A DNA stretch of 21,082 nt from GCA-2746795 sp964643965 (lineage in GTDB: Bacteria > Chloroflexota > Anaerolineae > Promineifilales > Promineifilaceae): contig CAZXVH010000096.1 in NCBI GenBank assembly GCA_964643965.1, positions 1 through 21,082 on the forward strand, in the 5' to 3' direction. The translations under genes and the position numbers were made by a program. The notes beneath the pieces were generated by a model. It searched no databases. It was given only the letters and a program-made list of their open reading frames with translations, and was not told the DNA's origin. Below, one piece after another: positions 7,544 to 14,771 of the stretch; the first letter of the stretch is position 1; each line of letters opens with the position of its first letter.

Positions 7544-10500
7544 TTAGGGGGTGGGGCTGGCTTCGGCGGTAGCCGGGGGCGGGGTCTCGATTGTGGCGAT
7601 AGGGGCCGGGGTATCTGTCACCGGCAGGGGTTCTGGGGTAGACGTGACGGTAGGGGGAACGGCCGTAGCGCTGGGCGTCACCCCGGCAGTAGGCGTCTCT
7701 GTGGGAACGGCCGTGGCCGTAGTCGTGGTGGTAGCTGTGGGCGTGACGGTGGCTGTGGCCGTTTCCGTGGGCGTCATCGTCGGCGTAGGTGTCGGCTGCT
7801 GTTTGCCCAGCAAAACCCGCGCCTCCTGCATCACCGGGTCCACTTCTGGCGTGTAAGGATTATCCGGGCCAAAAATGAGGATGCGAATGGTGATGGGGCC
7901 GTCATAATCATTCTCGCCCACCTCCCACACCGCCAGCAAATTATCTGAAATTTGCTCTGGGCGGCGCTCTTGAATGATGCCCCAGCCGCCGGGATCATGG
8001 CTGATGCCCCACTCCACCTGGTAGCCGCTGAAATTTGGCCCTTGCACCGTGCCCCGTATCTCCACCCTTTCTATCACGTCATCGCCGTTTTGTGGCTGGT
8101 CGATCACCACTTTGGGGCGCGGTGTGTTGTCATCGCAGGCCTGCTCGGGCGGCAAAGTGAGCGGCAGCGCCAGGCCACGCTGCCCGGCCCATGATTGGCC
8201 GGCGGCCGTTTGCTCCAGCCAGCGTTGGGCGTTCGTCTGCTCGCGGTTTTGCACATCCGGCCGGCCGCTGACGAGCAGTTGGAAGAAATTGGCTTCATGC
8301 ACCGCTTCACTGCACTTGTCATTGGCGCGGAGATTGGTCCAGAGGTCAACGGCCACTTTTTGCAAGAAATCCTGGCTGCTATCTAACGGCGGTTGATCCC
8401 CGGCAAACTGTTCGATGAGCCGCGCCGGGCAGTCGGGGCCAGGGCGGGTACCGGAATCGGCGCAGATTTCGGCGTCAATGACGCCGGGTGGCCGGATGAA
8501 GTCGAGCGGCTGTTTATCGGCGTGGAACTGGCTCATGTAGCTGTTCCAAATAGGCGCGGCCAACCGGTAGCCAGACTGACCCGGTCCTATCGGTTGATTA
8601 CTGGTATTACCCACCCAAACGGCCGTTACCACATGCGGGGAGTAACCAATCGTCCAGGCGTCACGTACATCATGGATCGTAGAGCCAGAGGTGCCCGTTT
8701 TAGCCGCCACCCGGTGGCCGGGAATTTGCAGCAGATTATTCACGCCAAACTCCGGCTGGCGAGCATTGTTGTCTGAAAGGATACTGCTCAACAGATAAGC
8801 ATGTTCCGGGCGCACCACCTGCGCTTCCCCCGCACCGGGCGGCACATGTTCATAGAGAATTTTTCCCTGGCGATCTTCAATGCGGGAAATAGTAAACGGG
8901 GCCAGATAACGCCCCTGGTTGGCTAAAACGGCAAACGCGCCCGCCATTTGTAAAGGAGGCACTTCGCCGCCCCCCAACGCCAACGACAAACCATAGTCAC
9001 GCGGCTGCCCCAATTCCGTGCAGCCCTCATCTTGCAGCGCCGTCATCCCGATTTTCTGGACAGCGGCGATGAAATTGCACACGCCCACATACTCCAGCGC
9101 CTTCACGGCCGGAATATTATAAGAATTGCCCAACGCCGGCCGCAGCCGCAGCGGGCCATGAAATTCATCATCAAAATTCTTGGGCACATACGGCGGATTG
9201 GGGCCATTGGGGAACTGCGTTTCCACATCCCAAATGAGGGTAGAAGGCGTCCAGCCATTTTCCATTGAAGAAAGATAAACCAACGGCTTGATGCTGGAAC
9301 CGGGTTGGCGCGGCGCCAGGGCCATATTCACCTGTCCGTCAATCGTCTCATCAAAAAAGTCTATGCTGCCCACCAGAGTCAACACTTCGCCGGTATCCGG
9401 TTTCACAGAGACCAGGGCGGCATTGTTAGCGCCGCCAGCCTGCACCGCCCCCCGGTTTTCCGCCAGGGTGCGCAGGGCTAAATCTTGAGCATTAGGGTCC
9501 ATGGTGGTGAAAATGCGTAAGCCACCACGATAGATGGATTGAGCGCCCAGCAGCTCTTCCGCCTGCTGCAACACAGTGAAAACAAAGTGTGGGTAGTCGA
9601 TTTCCTGAATGGTAGGTTTCATCTGGTAAACGCGAGCGCTCATCTCGTCGAGGGCGGCGACTGCCTCATCATAGGTCACATACCCCTCTTTAAACATCAG
9701 GCTCAGCACTTCCCACTGCCGTCCGAGGGCCAGTTCAGGGGCGGTATACGGATCCCAGGCGGCCGGCGCTTGGGGCAAACCGGCCAGCAGGGAAGCTTCC
9801 GCCAGGGTCAGCTCTTTGGCCGGCTTGTTAAAATAGGTCTGGGAAGCGGCTTCAATGCCATAGGCCAGATTGCCGTAGTAAATTTCGTTGAGATACAGCT
9901 CTAAAATGGTGTCTTTGGGGTAGGTGCGCGTCAATTCCGCTGCCAGGATGATTTCACGCACTTTACGGCGCAAGGTGCGCTGGGTGCGCTCCTCTTCGTC
10001 AAGCAGCACAGCGCGGACAAGCTGTTGGGTGATGGTGCTGGTGCCGGCCGGCGACTCTCCTTCACGCACCGCTTGCAAGATGGCGCGGGTAAGGCCAATG
10101 GGATCAAAGCCGAGATTTTCTTCAAAACGGGAATCTTCGGTGGCGATGGTGGCCTGGATGAGGTACGGCGAGATTTCGTCCAGGCTAACGCGGGTGCGGT
10201 TGCCGGTGTCGGGATCGGCCTGCGCATAAATTTGGCTGCCGTAGCGGTCGAAGATTCGCACCGTTTCAAAGTCGCTGGCTTTTGCTTCCAGTTCACTCAC
10301 GGAGGGGAGACCACTGGCAACCGAACGGTAGCCGACGAAGGCCACAACGATGCTAAAGGAAAGGAACAAGAAGGCGGCTATCAGGCTGACAACGGCGCCC
10401 TTCATCAAGCAGCCGCGCATGTCACGGCGGCGTTTTGGTCTGGGCGGCGCTGGCGGCGCGGCCGCCGCCACGGCCACTTTGGCGGGCGGCGGCGTTCGCG

Positions 10501-11035
10501 GGGGCGGGGGCGCTTGCTGGCGCACCGGAGAGGCGGCGGGCGTTTCGCGCCGGGGGCGTCTGACCTGGGTGGGCGTCGCTTGAGCAGGCGGCTCGTCTTC
10601 GCGGCGGGGCCGGGATATGGGTTGGTAGAGAACGGTAGGCGCTTCTTCGTCCGGGGTGCGGCTGCCGGGAATGGCTACTCGGGGACTGACTTCTGTAGCT
10701 TCCAGGTCCATTTCAAACGGCCGTTCCTGGGGCGGAATCTCATCTGGCGTCAGCGGCAAAGGCGCCGGTTTGCGTTGGGCAGGCTGCGTGGGCACAGGCG
10801 CTTCTGTCAGGGTGGCTTGCTCATCATTTGGCAAGCTCGTCTGTGGCGGAAAAAGCGTCTGCGTGGGCGCTTCATCAAGCGCCGCTTCATCCAGTTGTGC
10901 CATTAAATCCAGCAAAGAAATCGTTTGAATGTCATCTTCGTCGTGGGGAGCGGCTGGCTGGTGTGAAGGAGGCGTAGGCTGAGAAAATTCAGGGTCGTTA
11001 TCTTCTGACTCGTGTTTATCGTTTTTATCGTTCAT
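7544..11035 (-). CDS. Bifunctional class A penicillin-binding protein (GT51 + transpeptidase)
   Basis: A 1163-aa peptidoglycan synthase that polymerises lipid II and cross-links stem peptides outside the cytoplasmic membrane. Residues 1-205 are a Pro/Glu/Thr-rich cytoplasmic region, unusually long for this family, ending in basic PKRRRDMRG before the membrane helix (about 213-235). GT51 transglycosylase: ATEDSRF with catalytic Glu300, GTSTITQQL (331-339), then the RKVREIILAAELTR helix and NEIYYGN. Transpeptidase: SxxK Ser580-Lys583, SYN 638-640, KTGTSG from Lys779. Residues of about 975-1078 look like an Ig-like domain, followed by a low-complexity Pro/Thr tail to 1163. Length exceeds the 700-850 aa typical of PBP1-type enzymes because of both ends. 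The ATG has AAGGA at 11041-11045. An assembly gap with duplicated flanks lies just upstream. Not named more precisely, because PBP1 paralogues cannot be separated here. Confidence 0.96.
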   Translation of the reverse strand: MNDKNDKHESEDNDPEFSQPTPPSHQPAAPHDEDDIQTISLLDLMAQLDEAALDEAPTQTLFPPQTSLPNDEQATLTEAPVPTQPAQRKPAPLPLTPDEIPPQERPFEMDLEATEVSPRVAIPGSRTPDEEAPTVLYQPISRPRREDEPPAQATPTQVRRPRRETPAASPVRQQAPPPPRTPPPAKVAVAAAAPPAPPRPKRRRDMRGCLMKGAVVSLIAAFLFLSFSIVVAFVGYRSVASGLPSVSELEAKASDFETVRIFDRYGSQIYAQADPDTGNRTRVSLDEISPYLIQATIATEDSRFEENLGFDPIGLTRAILQAVREGESPAGTSTITQQLVRAVLLDEEERTQRTLRRKVREIILAAELTRTYPKDTILELYLNEIYYGNLAYGIEAASQTYFNKPAKELTLAEASLLAGLPQAPAAWDPYTAPELALGRQWEVLSLMFKEGYVTYDEAVAALDEMSARVYQMKPTIQEIDYPHFVFTVLQQAEELLGAQSIYRGGLRIFTTMDPNAQDLALRTLAENRGAVQAGGANNAALVSVKPDTGEVLTLVGSIDFFDETIDGQVNMALAPRQPGSSIKPLVYLSSMENGWTPSTLIWDVETQFPNGPNPPYVPKNFDDEFHGPLRLRPALGNSYNIPAVKALEYVGVCNFIAAVQKIGMTALQDEGCTELGQPRDYGLSLALGGGEVPPLQMAGAFAVLANQGRYLAPFTISRIEDRQGKILYEHVPPGAGEAQVVRPEHAYLLSSILSDNNARQPEFGVNNLLQIPGHRVAAKTGTSGSTIHDVRDAWTIGYSPHVVTAVWVGNTSNQPIGPGQSGYRLAAPIWNSYMSQFHADKQPLDFIRPPGVIDAEICADSGTRPGPDCPARLIEQFAGDQPPLDSSQDFLQKVAVDLWTNLRANDKCSEAVHEANFFQLLVSGRPDVQNREQTNAQRWLEQTAAGQSWAGQRGLALPLTLPPEQACDDNTPRPKVVIDQPQNGDDVIERVEIRGTVQGPNFSGYQVEWGISHDPGGWGIIQERRPEQISDNLLAVWEVGENDYDGPITIRILIFGPDNPYTPEVDPVMQEARVLLGKQQPTPTPTMTPTETATATVTPTATTTTTATAVPTETPTAGVTPSATAVPPTVTSTPEPLPVTDTPAPIATIETPPPATAEASPTP

Positions 11036-11058
11036 CTAATCCTTTTTAGAGACAGTGA

Positions 11059-11158
11059 NNNNNNNNNNNNNNNNNNNNNNNNNNNNNNNNNNNNNNNNNN
11101 NNNNNNNNNNNNNNNNNNNNNNNNNNNNNNNNNNNNNNNNNNNNNNNNNNNNNNNNNN
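11059..11158. other. Assembly gap (100 N) flanked by an identical 55-bp sequence
   Basis: The 55 bp before the gap (11004-11058) equal the 55 bp after it (11159-11213), including the first 32 bases of the PBP gene and its ribosome binding site. This looks like two contigs sharing a k-mer-length overlap that were scaffolded with a placeholder instead of being merged. The second copy of the PBP start is therefore probably not real. Confidence 0.9.
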
Positions 11159-11195
11159 TCTGACTCGTGTTTATCGTTTTTATCGTTCATCTAAT

Positions 11196-11313
11196 CCTTT
11201 TTAGAGACAGTGATCATCACACTACCACGGGTCGCTGAGCTTGTCGAAGCGCCACCTTTTTAGAGACAGTGACCATCACACTGCCACGGGTCGCTGAGCT
11301 TGTCGAAGCGCCA
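11196..11313. repeat. 59-bp tandem duplication upstream of the PBP gene
   Basis: Positions 11196-11254 and 11255-11313 are near-identical 59-bp units differing at two positions (GATCAT/GACCAT and ACTACC/ACTGCC). Each carries the PBP leader motif that reads CTAAAAAGG on the minus strand, and GCTGAGCTTGTCGAAGC. The inverse form CTTCGACA(A/G)GCTCAG recurs in the hairpin at 16280-16310. Unlike the gap flanks, the two copies have diverged, so this duplication appears genuine. Confidence 0.8.
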
Positions 11314-11333
11314 CCTTGCTACCTGGCATCCTG

Positions 11334-11804
11334 TCATTCAATCTGGCGGCTTTTCACCAACATCACCCATTCGCCGCGCTGCACTACTTTATTTTCCTGG
11401 TTGATAACGTGGTACTTCATGGTTATGTTCCCACCGCCCAAGCGCCGGAAAATTTTTTTAGCCATAATTTCGAGGGTGACATGCACGGTATCGCCAAAAT
11501 AGATGGGCAGGCTGAATTTACAAGTGAGTTCACGGAAGGCCAGCACTGTGCCTTCAATGACGCCGGACTGCACCGCCAATCCGGTAGCGATGGATTGCAC
11601 CAACATGCCATGCGCCACCCGCTTTTCAAAGGTATCTTGAGCGGCGTGTACAGCATCGGTGTGGATAGCGTTGAAGTCGCCAGACAACCCGGCAAAGTTA
11701 ACCACATCGGCTTCGGTGATGGTACGGCCGGCCGTGACCATCATCTGGCCAATTTCAAATTCTTCATAATATTTCCCGCGTGGTTGGTAACGTAATGCGC
11801 TCAT
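11334..11804 (-). CDS. MaoC-like hydratase/dehydratase
   Basis: A 156-aa hot-dog-fold protein of the MaoC/(R)-specific enoyl-CoA hydratase family. Members hydrate enoyl-CoA to (R)-3-hydroxyacyl-CoA or catalyse related acyl-thioester reactions. The hydratase-2 motif is intact: FAGLSGDFNAIHTD with Asp43 and His48, the same five-residue spacing as the Asp/His pair of PhaJ, followed by AHGMLV (64-69). Later strands (LPIYFGDTVHVTLEI) fit the fold. The gene starts 8 bp after the prfA stop, and its AGGA overlaps that stop codon, so it is almost certainly cotranscribed and perhaps translationally coupled with prfA. It may feed fatty-acid, polyhydroxyalkanoate or acyl-CoA metabolism. No partner enzyme is nearby to decide. 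Confidence 0.92.
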   Translation of the reverse strand: MSALRYQPRGKYYEEFEIGQMMVTAGRTITEADVVNFAGLSGDFNAIHTDAVHAAQDTFEKRVAHGMLVQSIATGLAVQSGVIEGTVLAFRELTCKFSLPIYFGDTVHVTLEIMAKKIFRRLGGGNITMKYHVINQENKVVQRGEWVMLVKSRQIE

Positions 11805-11812
11805 AAACAGTC

Positions 11813-12883
11813 CTAGAGGTTGGCGGCGGCCAGTTTTTCAGCTTCATCGGCTACGATGAGTTTCTCAATGAAGGGATCGAGGTCGCCATCTATCACGGCC
11901 GCTAAATTATAATTAGAATAGCCAATACGATGATCCGTCACCCGGCTTTGCGGGTAATTGTAGGTGCGTATTTTTTCACTGCGATCTCCACTGCCCACCT
12001 GTGATTTGCGGTCGGCGGCCAGTGATGCCTGTTGCTTATCTTCTTCTATTTCCTGTAGGCGGGCTTGAATAATCGCCATGCCCAGCCGCTTGTTCTGCGT
12101 CAGGCTGCGTTCCGACTGAATCTTCACGGCGATGCCTGTCGGTTTATGCACAATGCGAGCGGCCGTGGCGTTTTTCTGCATATGCTGCCCCCCTGGCCCG
12201 GCCGAAAACGTGGCTGTGATCTCTAAATCATTTTCATCCAGCGTGATTTCCACTTCATCCACTTCCGGCATCACGGCCACCGTGGCCGCACTGGTATGAA
12301 TGCGCCCTTGCGATTCCGTCACCGGCACACGCTGCACCCGATGCACCCCACTTTCAAATTTCAAACGAGAGTACGCGCCCTTGCCTTTCACGCCTAAAAC
12401 CACCTCTTTATAGCCGCCCACCCCCGTCCGGTTTTCATCTAAAATCTGTGGTTTCCAACCATTGGTTTCCGCATAACGGGTATACATGCGCAGCAAATCC
12501 CCGGCAAAGATGCCGGCCTCATCGCCGCCCGTGCCTGCCCGGATTTCAATGTATACATTTTTGTCATCGCGAGGATCTTTGGGTACGAGCAGCTTACGCA
12601 TCGTTTGCTCCAGCCCTTCAATTTCTGCATTTAGTTTGTCTATTTCATCACCGGCTAAGGCGCGTATATCCGAGTCAATTTCCATCTCTTGCATTTCTTG
12701 GGCTTCTTCCAGCTCTTGCTGCTTTTGCAAGTAAAGCCGGTAAGCATTTACCAACGGCTGCAAATCTGAGCGCTCCTGCGCCAGATCATTCAGTTTTGTG
12801 TAATCCGCCGCCACCTGCGGATCACTCATTTGCATTTCGATTTCTTCGTAATGGGTTACGACCTGTGCTATTTTATCAAACAT
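11813..12883 (-). CDS. prfA: Peptide chain release factor 1
   Basis: A 356-aa class I release factor that recognises UAA and UAG in the ribosomal A site and triggers hydrolysis of peptidyl-tRNA. The codon-recognition tripeptide is Pro-Val-Thr (187-189) in HRVQRVPVTESQGRIHTS, the P-x-T type of RF1 as opposed to the SPF type of RF2. The GGQ loop is at 231-233 (SAGPGGQHMQKNATAAR). The residues after GGQH are Met-Gln, where E. coli RF1 has Val-Asn. An N-terminal coiled region (1-100) and IRAGTGGDEAG (114-124) also match. The ATG at 12883 gives the usual length and has GGTAG about 7 nt upstream. An in-frame ATG at 12895 (360 aa) is possible. The open frame continues into a gap, but nothing upstream looks like RF1. 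No prmC lies beside it; maoC follows. Confidence 0.95.
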   Translation of the reverse strand: MFDKIAQVVTHYEEIEMQMSDPQVAADYTKLNDLAQERSDLQPLVNAYRLYLQKQQELEEAQEMQEMEIDSDIRALAGDEIDKLNAEIEGLEQTMRKLLVPKDPRDDKNVYIEIRAGTGGDEAGIFAGDLLRMYTRYAETNGWKPQILDENRTGVGGYKEVVLGVKGKGAYSRLKFESGVHRVQRVPVTESQGRIHTSAATVAVMPEVDEVEITLDENDLEITATFSAGPGGQHMQKNATAARIVHKPTGIAVKIQSERSLTQNKRLGMAIIQARLQEIEEDKQQASLAADRKSQVGSGDRSEKIRTYNYPQSRVTDHRIGYSNYNLAAVIDGDLDPFIEKLIVADEAEKLAAANL

Positions 12884-12920
12884 AGTTTCTACCATTTTGG
12901 GAACTGCAAACAGATGAAAG

Positions 12921-12937
12921 GCGGGCAAGCTGCCCGC
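12921..12937. repeat. REP-like hairpin, G-C variant (GCGGGCA-AGC-TGCCCGC)
   Basis: 7-bp arms GCGGGCA and TGCCCGC around the loop AGC, followed by GCTCC, lie upstream of prfA. It matches the array unit GCGGACA-AGC-TGTCCGC except for an A-to-G and matching T-to-C change that keeps the stem paired. A second copy at 13076-13092 lies in the duplicated gap flank and is probably the same DNA assembled twice. Confidence 0.7.
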
Positions 12938-12969
12938 GCTCCTGTTTTTGGATTGTATGTGTCTCAGGT

Positions 12970-13069
12970 NNNNNNNNNNNNNNNNNNNNNNNNNNNNNNN
13001 NNNNNNNNNNNNNNNNNNNNNNNNNNNNNNNNNNNNNNNNNNNNNNNNNNNNNNNNNNNNNNNNNNNNN
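12970..13069. other. Assembly gap (100 N) upstream of prfA, flanked by an identical 55-bp sequence
   Basis: Positions 12915-12969 and 13070-13124 are identical, as at the gap at 11059. The 398-bp gene-free interval 12884-13281 holds only this gap, its duplicated flanks and the terminator-like hairpin at 13162-13207. The true distance between prfA and degV is therefore probably much shorter. Confidence 0.9.
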
Positions 13070-13157
13070 TGAAAGGCGGGCAAGCTGCCCGCGCTCCTGT
13101 TTTTGGATTGTATGTGTCTCAGGTGAGAGCGTCAAGCCAGGAGAGGAGAAATCTAAT

Positions 13158-13207
13158 CAAAAGCCAGCGCCTTTGCTGGACAGGATATCGCAGTCAAGGC
13201 GCTGGCT
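13158..13207 (-). terminator. Probable Rho-independent terminator of the DegV gene
   Basis: A 12-bp perfect stem, AGCCAGCGCCTT (13162-13173) and AAGGCGCTGGCT (13196-13207), encloses a 22-nt loop. Read on the minus strand it lies about 75 nt after the DegV stop codon and is followed by TTTGATTAGATTT. The loop is long and the T-run short, so strength is uncertain. If functional, it separates degV from prfA. Confidence 0.6.
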
Positions 13208-13281
13208 GATATTTCAGAGGTGGCGCGGTCAGAAACCGGCCACAGCGTGTATTCATCACGTAAAGCTGGCGCGATGCGGGA

Positions 13282-14136
13282 TTAATCTTCTGCATACCAG
13301 GCAATGCCTAACGCGCCTGGGCCAGTATGTGTGCCAATCACGGGACTGAGATCAACGATGTACAACTCAGCCGGGTCGAGCAGCTTTTGCAGTTCATCTG
13401 CCACAGACTGCGCTTCTTGCGGGGTGCTGGCATTGGCTACAGCGGCGTGAATTTTGCCTTTGCCGGCGCAGGATTCAGCGGTGATATCGAGCAGACGCTG
13501 CACCGCTTTGCGTTTGGTACGAACTTTTTCTAGCGCTTCGATTTTGCCTTCTTGCAGCTCCAAAAGCGGTTTGATGGAGAGCATGGAGCCAAACAAGCGT
13601 TGAGCGCCGCCAATGCGACCACCTCGATGCAAAAATTCCAGGGTGTCTACCACAAATACCACGCGCACCAGGGGGATGAGCGCCCGCGCTGCGGCGGCCG
13701 CCGCTTTTAAATCTGCGCCATTCTCGACCGCCCGCGCCGCCGCCAGCGCCATGAAGCCCAGTCCCATGGAGGTGGAGAGGGAATCAACGATCTCAATGGG
13801 AAAATCGCCCATCAATTTGGCGGCGGCATGAGCAGAGGCGATGGTGCCGCTTAGTTCTGAAGAGATGTGGATGGAAACGATGCTCTCTGCTTCTTCTGCC
13901 ACTTTGCTGTACAGGTCAAAAAATTCTCCGGCCGATGGCTGGGAGGTAGAAGGCATTTCTTTAGCGTTTTCCAATCGTTGGTAAAAGTTATCGGGGGTAA
14001 TATCCACGTTGTCACGCAGGCTGTCACCAGACCAGTTGACTAACAGGGGGATGACGTATATCTGATATTGTTCGACGAGCGCCTGGGGAATGTACGCTGT
14101 GCTGTCTACCACAATGGCTACTTTTGCTTTATTCAT
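13282..14136 (-). CDS. DegV family fatty-acid-binding protein
   Basis: A 284-aa DegV-family protein. Family members bind a fatty acid between two alpha/beta domains and, in Firmicutes (FakB), present it to a fatty-acid kinase. Signature segments: VVDSTAYIP (9-17), MPSTSQPSAGEF (61-72) with the fatty-acid-carboxylate-contacting Thr/Ser region, ISSELSGT (91-98), LEFLHRGGRIGG (166-177), and the C-terminal SPVIGTHTGPGALGIAW (264-280). No fakA-like kinase is in the window, so a FakB role is only inference. The ATG at 14136 was chosen because GGAG lies about 8 nt upstream; an upstream in-frame ATG at 14184 has no such site. A hairpin with a T-run follows the gene. It is divergent from the DUF192 gene. 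Confidence 0.93.
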   Translation of the reverse strand: MNKAKVAIVVDSTAYIPQALVEQYQIYVIPLLVNWSGDSLRDNVDITPDNFYQRLENAKEMPSTSQPSAGEFFDLYSKVAEEAESIVSIHISSELSGTIASAHAAAKLMGDFPIEIVDSLSTSMGLGFMALAAARAVENGADLKAAAAAARALIPLVRVVFVVDTLEFLHRGGRIGGAQRLFGSMLSIKPLLELQEGKIEALEKVRTKRKAVQRLLDITAESCAGKGKIHAAVANASTPQEAQSVADELQKLLDPAELYIVDLSPVIGTHTGPGALGIAWYAED

Positions 14137-14302
14137 TAAATTTCTCCTTATCAATCTCCGTGAATTCCAATTATTGTAACCCATTCAAATGTAATTCGCT
14201 TCGATTTATACGATGTAGCGCCTGGCACTGCCAGATTAAGAGTGACTTAAATGAGGCTGACGAGTTTGCCGGAGGGTGGAGTTTGTCTATACTTCTCTGA
14301 TT

Positions 14303-14740
14303 ATGCCTGAATATCGTCACATTAAAGTGGGGGGGAACGGCCGTTCTCTCCTAAACGCCGCTAAATGGTGCAACAGCTTCAGCAGCAAGTTGCGTGGGTT
14401 CACCTTTCGCCGCCATCTGGCGCAGTCTGAGGGCCTGGTCCTGGTCGAAAAGAAAGAGAGCCGCGTCAACACCGCCATCCATATGCTGTTTGTCTTTTTT
14501 GATCTGGGCGTCATTTGGGTGAATGGGGCCGGTGAAGTGGTAGATAAAACGGTGGCAAAACCGTGGCGGCTTTCTTATGCGCCGCAAGCGCCTGCCCAAT
14601 ACGTCATCGAACTGCATCCCGCTCACCTGGCCGAGGTAGAAATTGGCGATCAGGTTGAATTTATACAACATACCGACCTGTCAGATTTGGCTTCAATAGA
14701 AAGCTCTCACTCGAGTAAATCTGATAGCTCCAGCTTATAG
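14303..14740 (+). CDS. DUF192 domain protein
   Basis: A 145-aa protein matching the DUF192 family (COG1430), small beta-rich proteins of unknown function. Recognisable parts: WCNSFSSKLRGFTFRR (22-37), the GLVLV strand (44-48), NTAIHMLFVFFDLGVIWVN (56-74) corresponding to the family's F-M-x-F-x-IDVIFID region, and the conserved tail AKPWRLSYAPQAPAQYVIELHP (85-106). The C-terminus is Ser-rich. No signal peptide is visible, although many homologues have one. The ATG at 14303 fits homologue length but lacks a close Shine-Dalgarno site. A GTG at 14276, nine codons earlier, abuts GGAGG and is an alternative. The M23 peptidase gene starts 31 bp downstream on the same strand, so an operon is likely. 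Confidence 0.85.
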   Translation: MPEYRHIKVGGNGRSLLNAAKWCNSFSSKLRGFTFRRHLAQSEGLVLVEKKESRVNTAIHMLFVFFDLGVIWVNGAGEVVDKTVAKPWRLSYAPQAPAQYVIELHPAHLAEVEIGDQVEFIQHTDLSDLASIESSHSSKSDSSSL

Positions 14741-14771
14741 ACAGGAATTTTTAGCAAAGGACGCCTGAATT

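Noticed and set aside
10025..10906. 293-aa plus-strand open frame opposite the PBP gene
   Set aside because: It is a GC-rich antisense shadow of the Pro/Arg-rich head and GT51 region of the PBP. The sense frame has full family motifs, and the antisense translation is low-complexity Gly/Arg.
13282..14184. ATG at 14184 as DegV start
   Set aside because: It adds a 16-residue extension before the conserved KAKVAIVVDST start and lacks a ribosome binding site; 14136 has GGAG.
14225..14237. CTGGC-ACT-GCCAG palindrome between degV and the DUF192 gene
   Set aside because: The stem is only about 5 bp and no -10/-35 partner could be supported, so it is too weak to call an operator.
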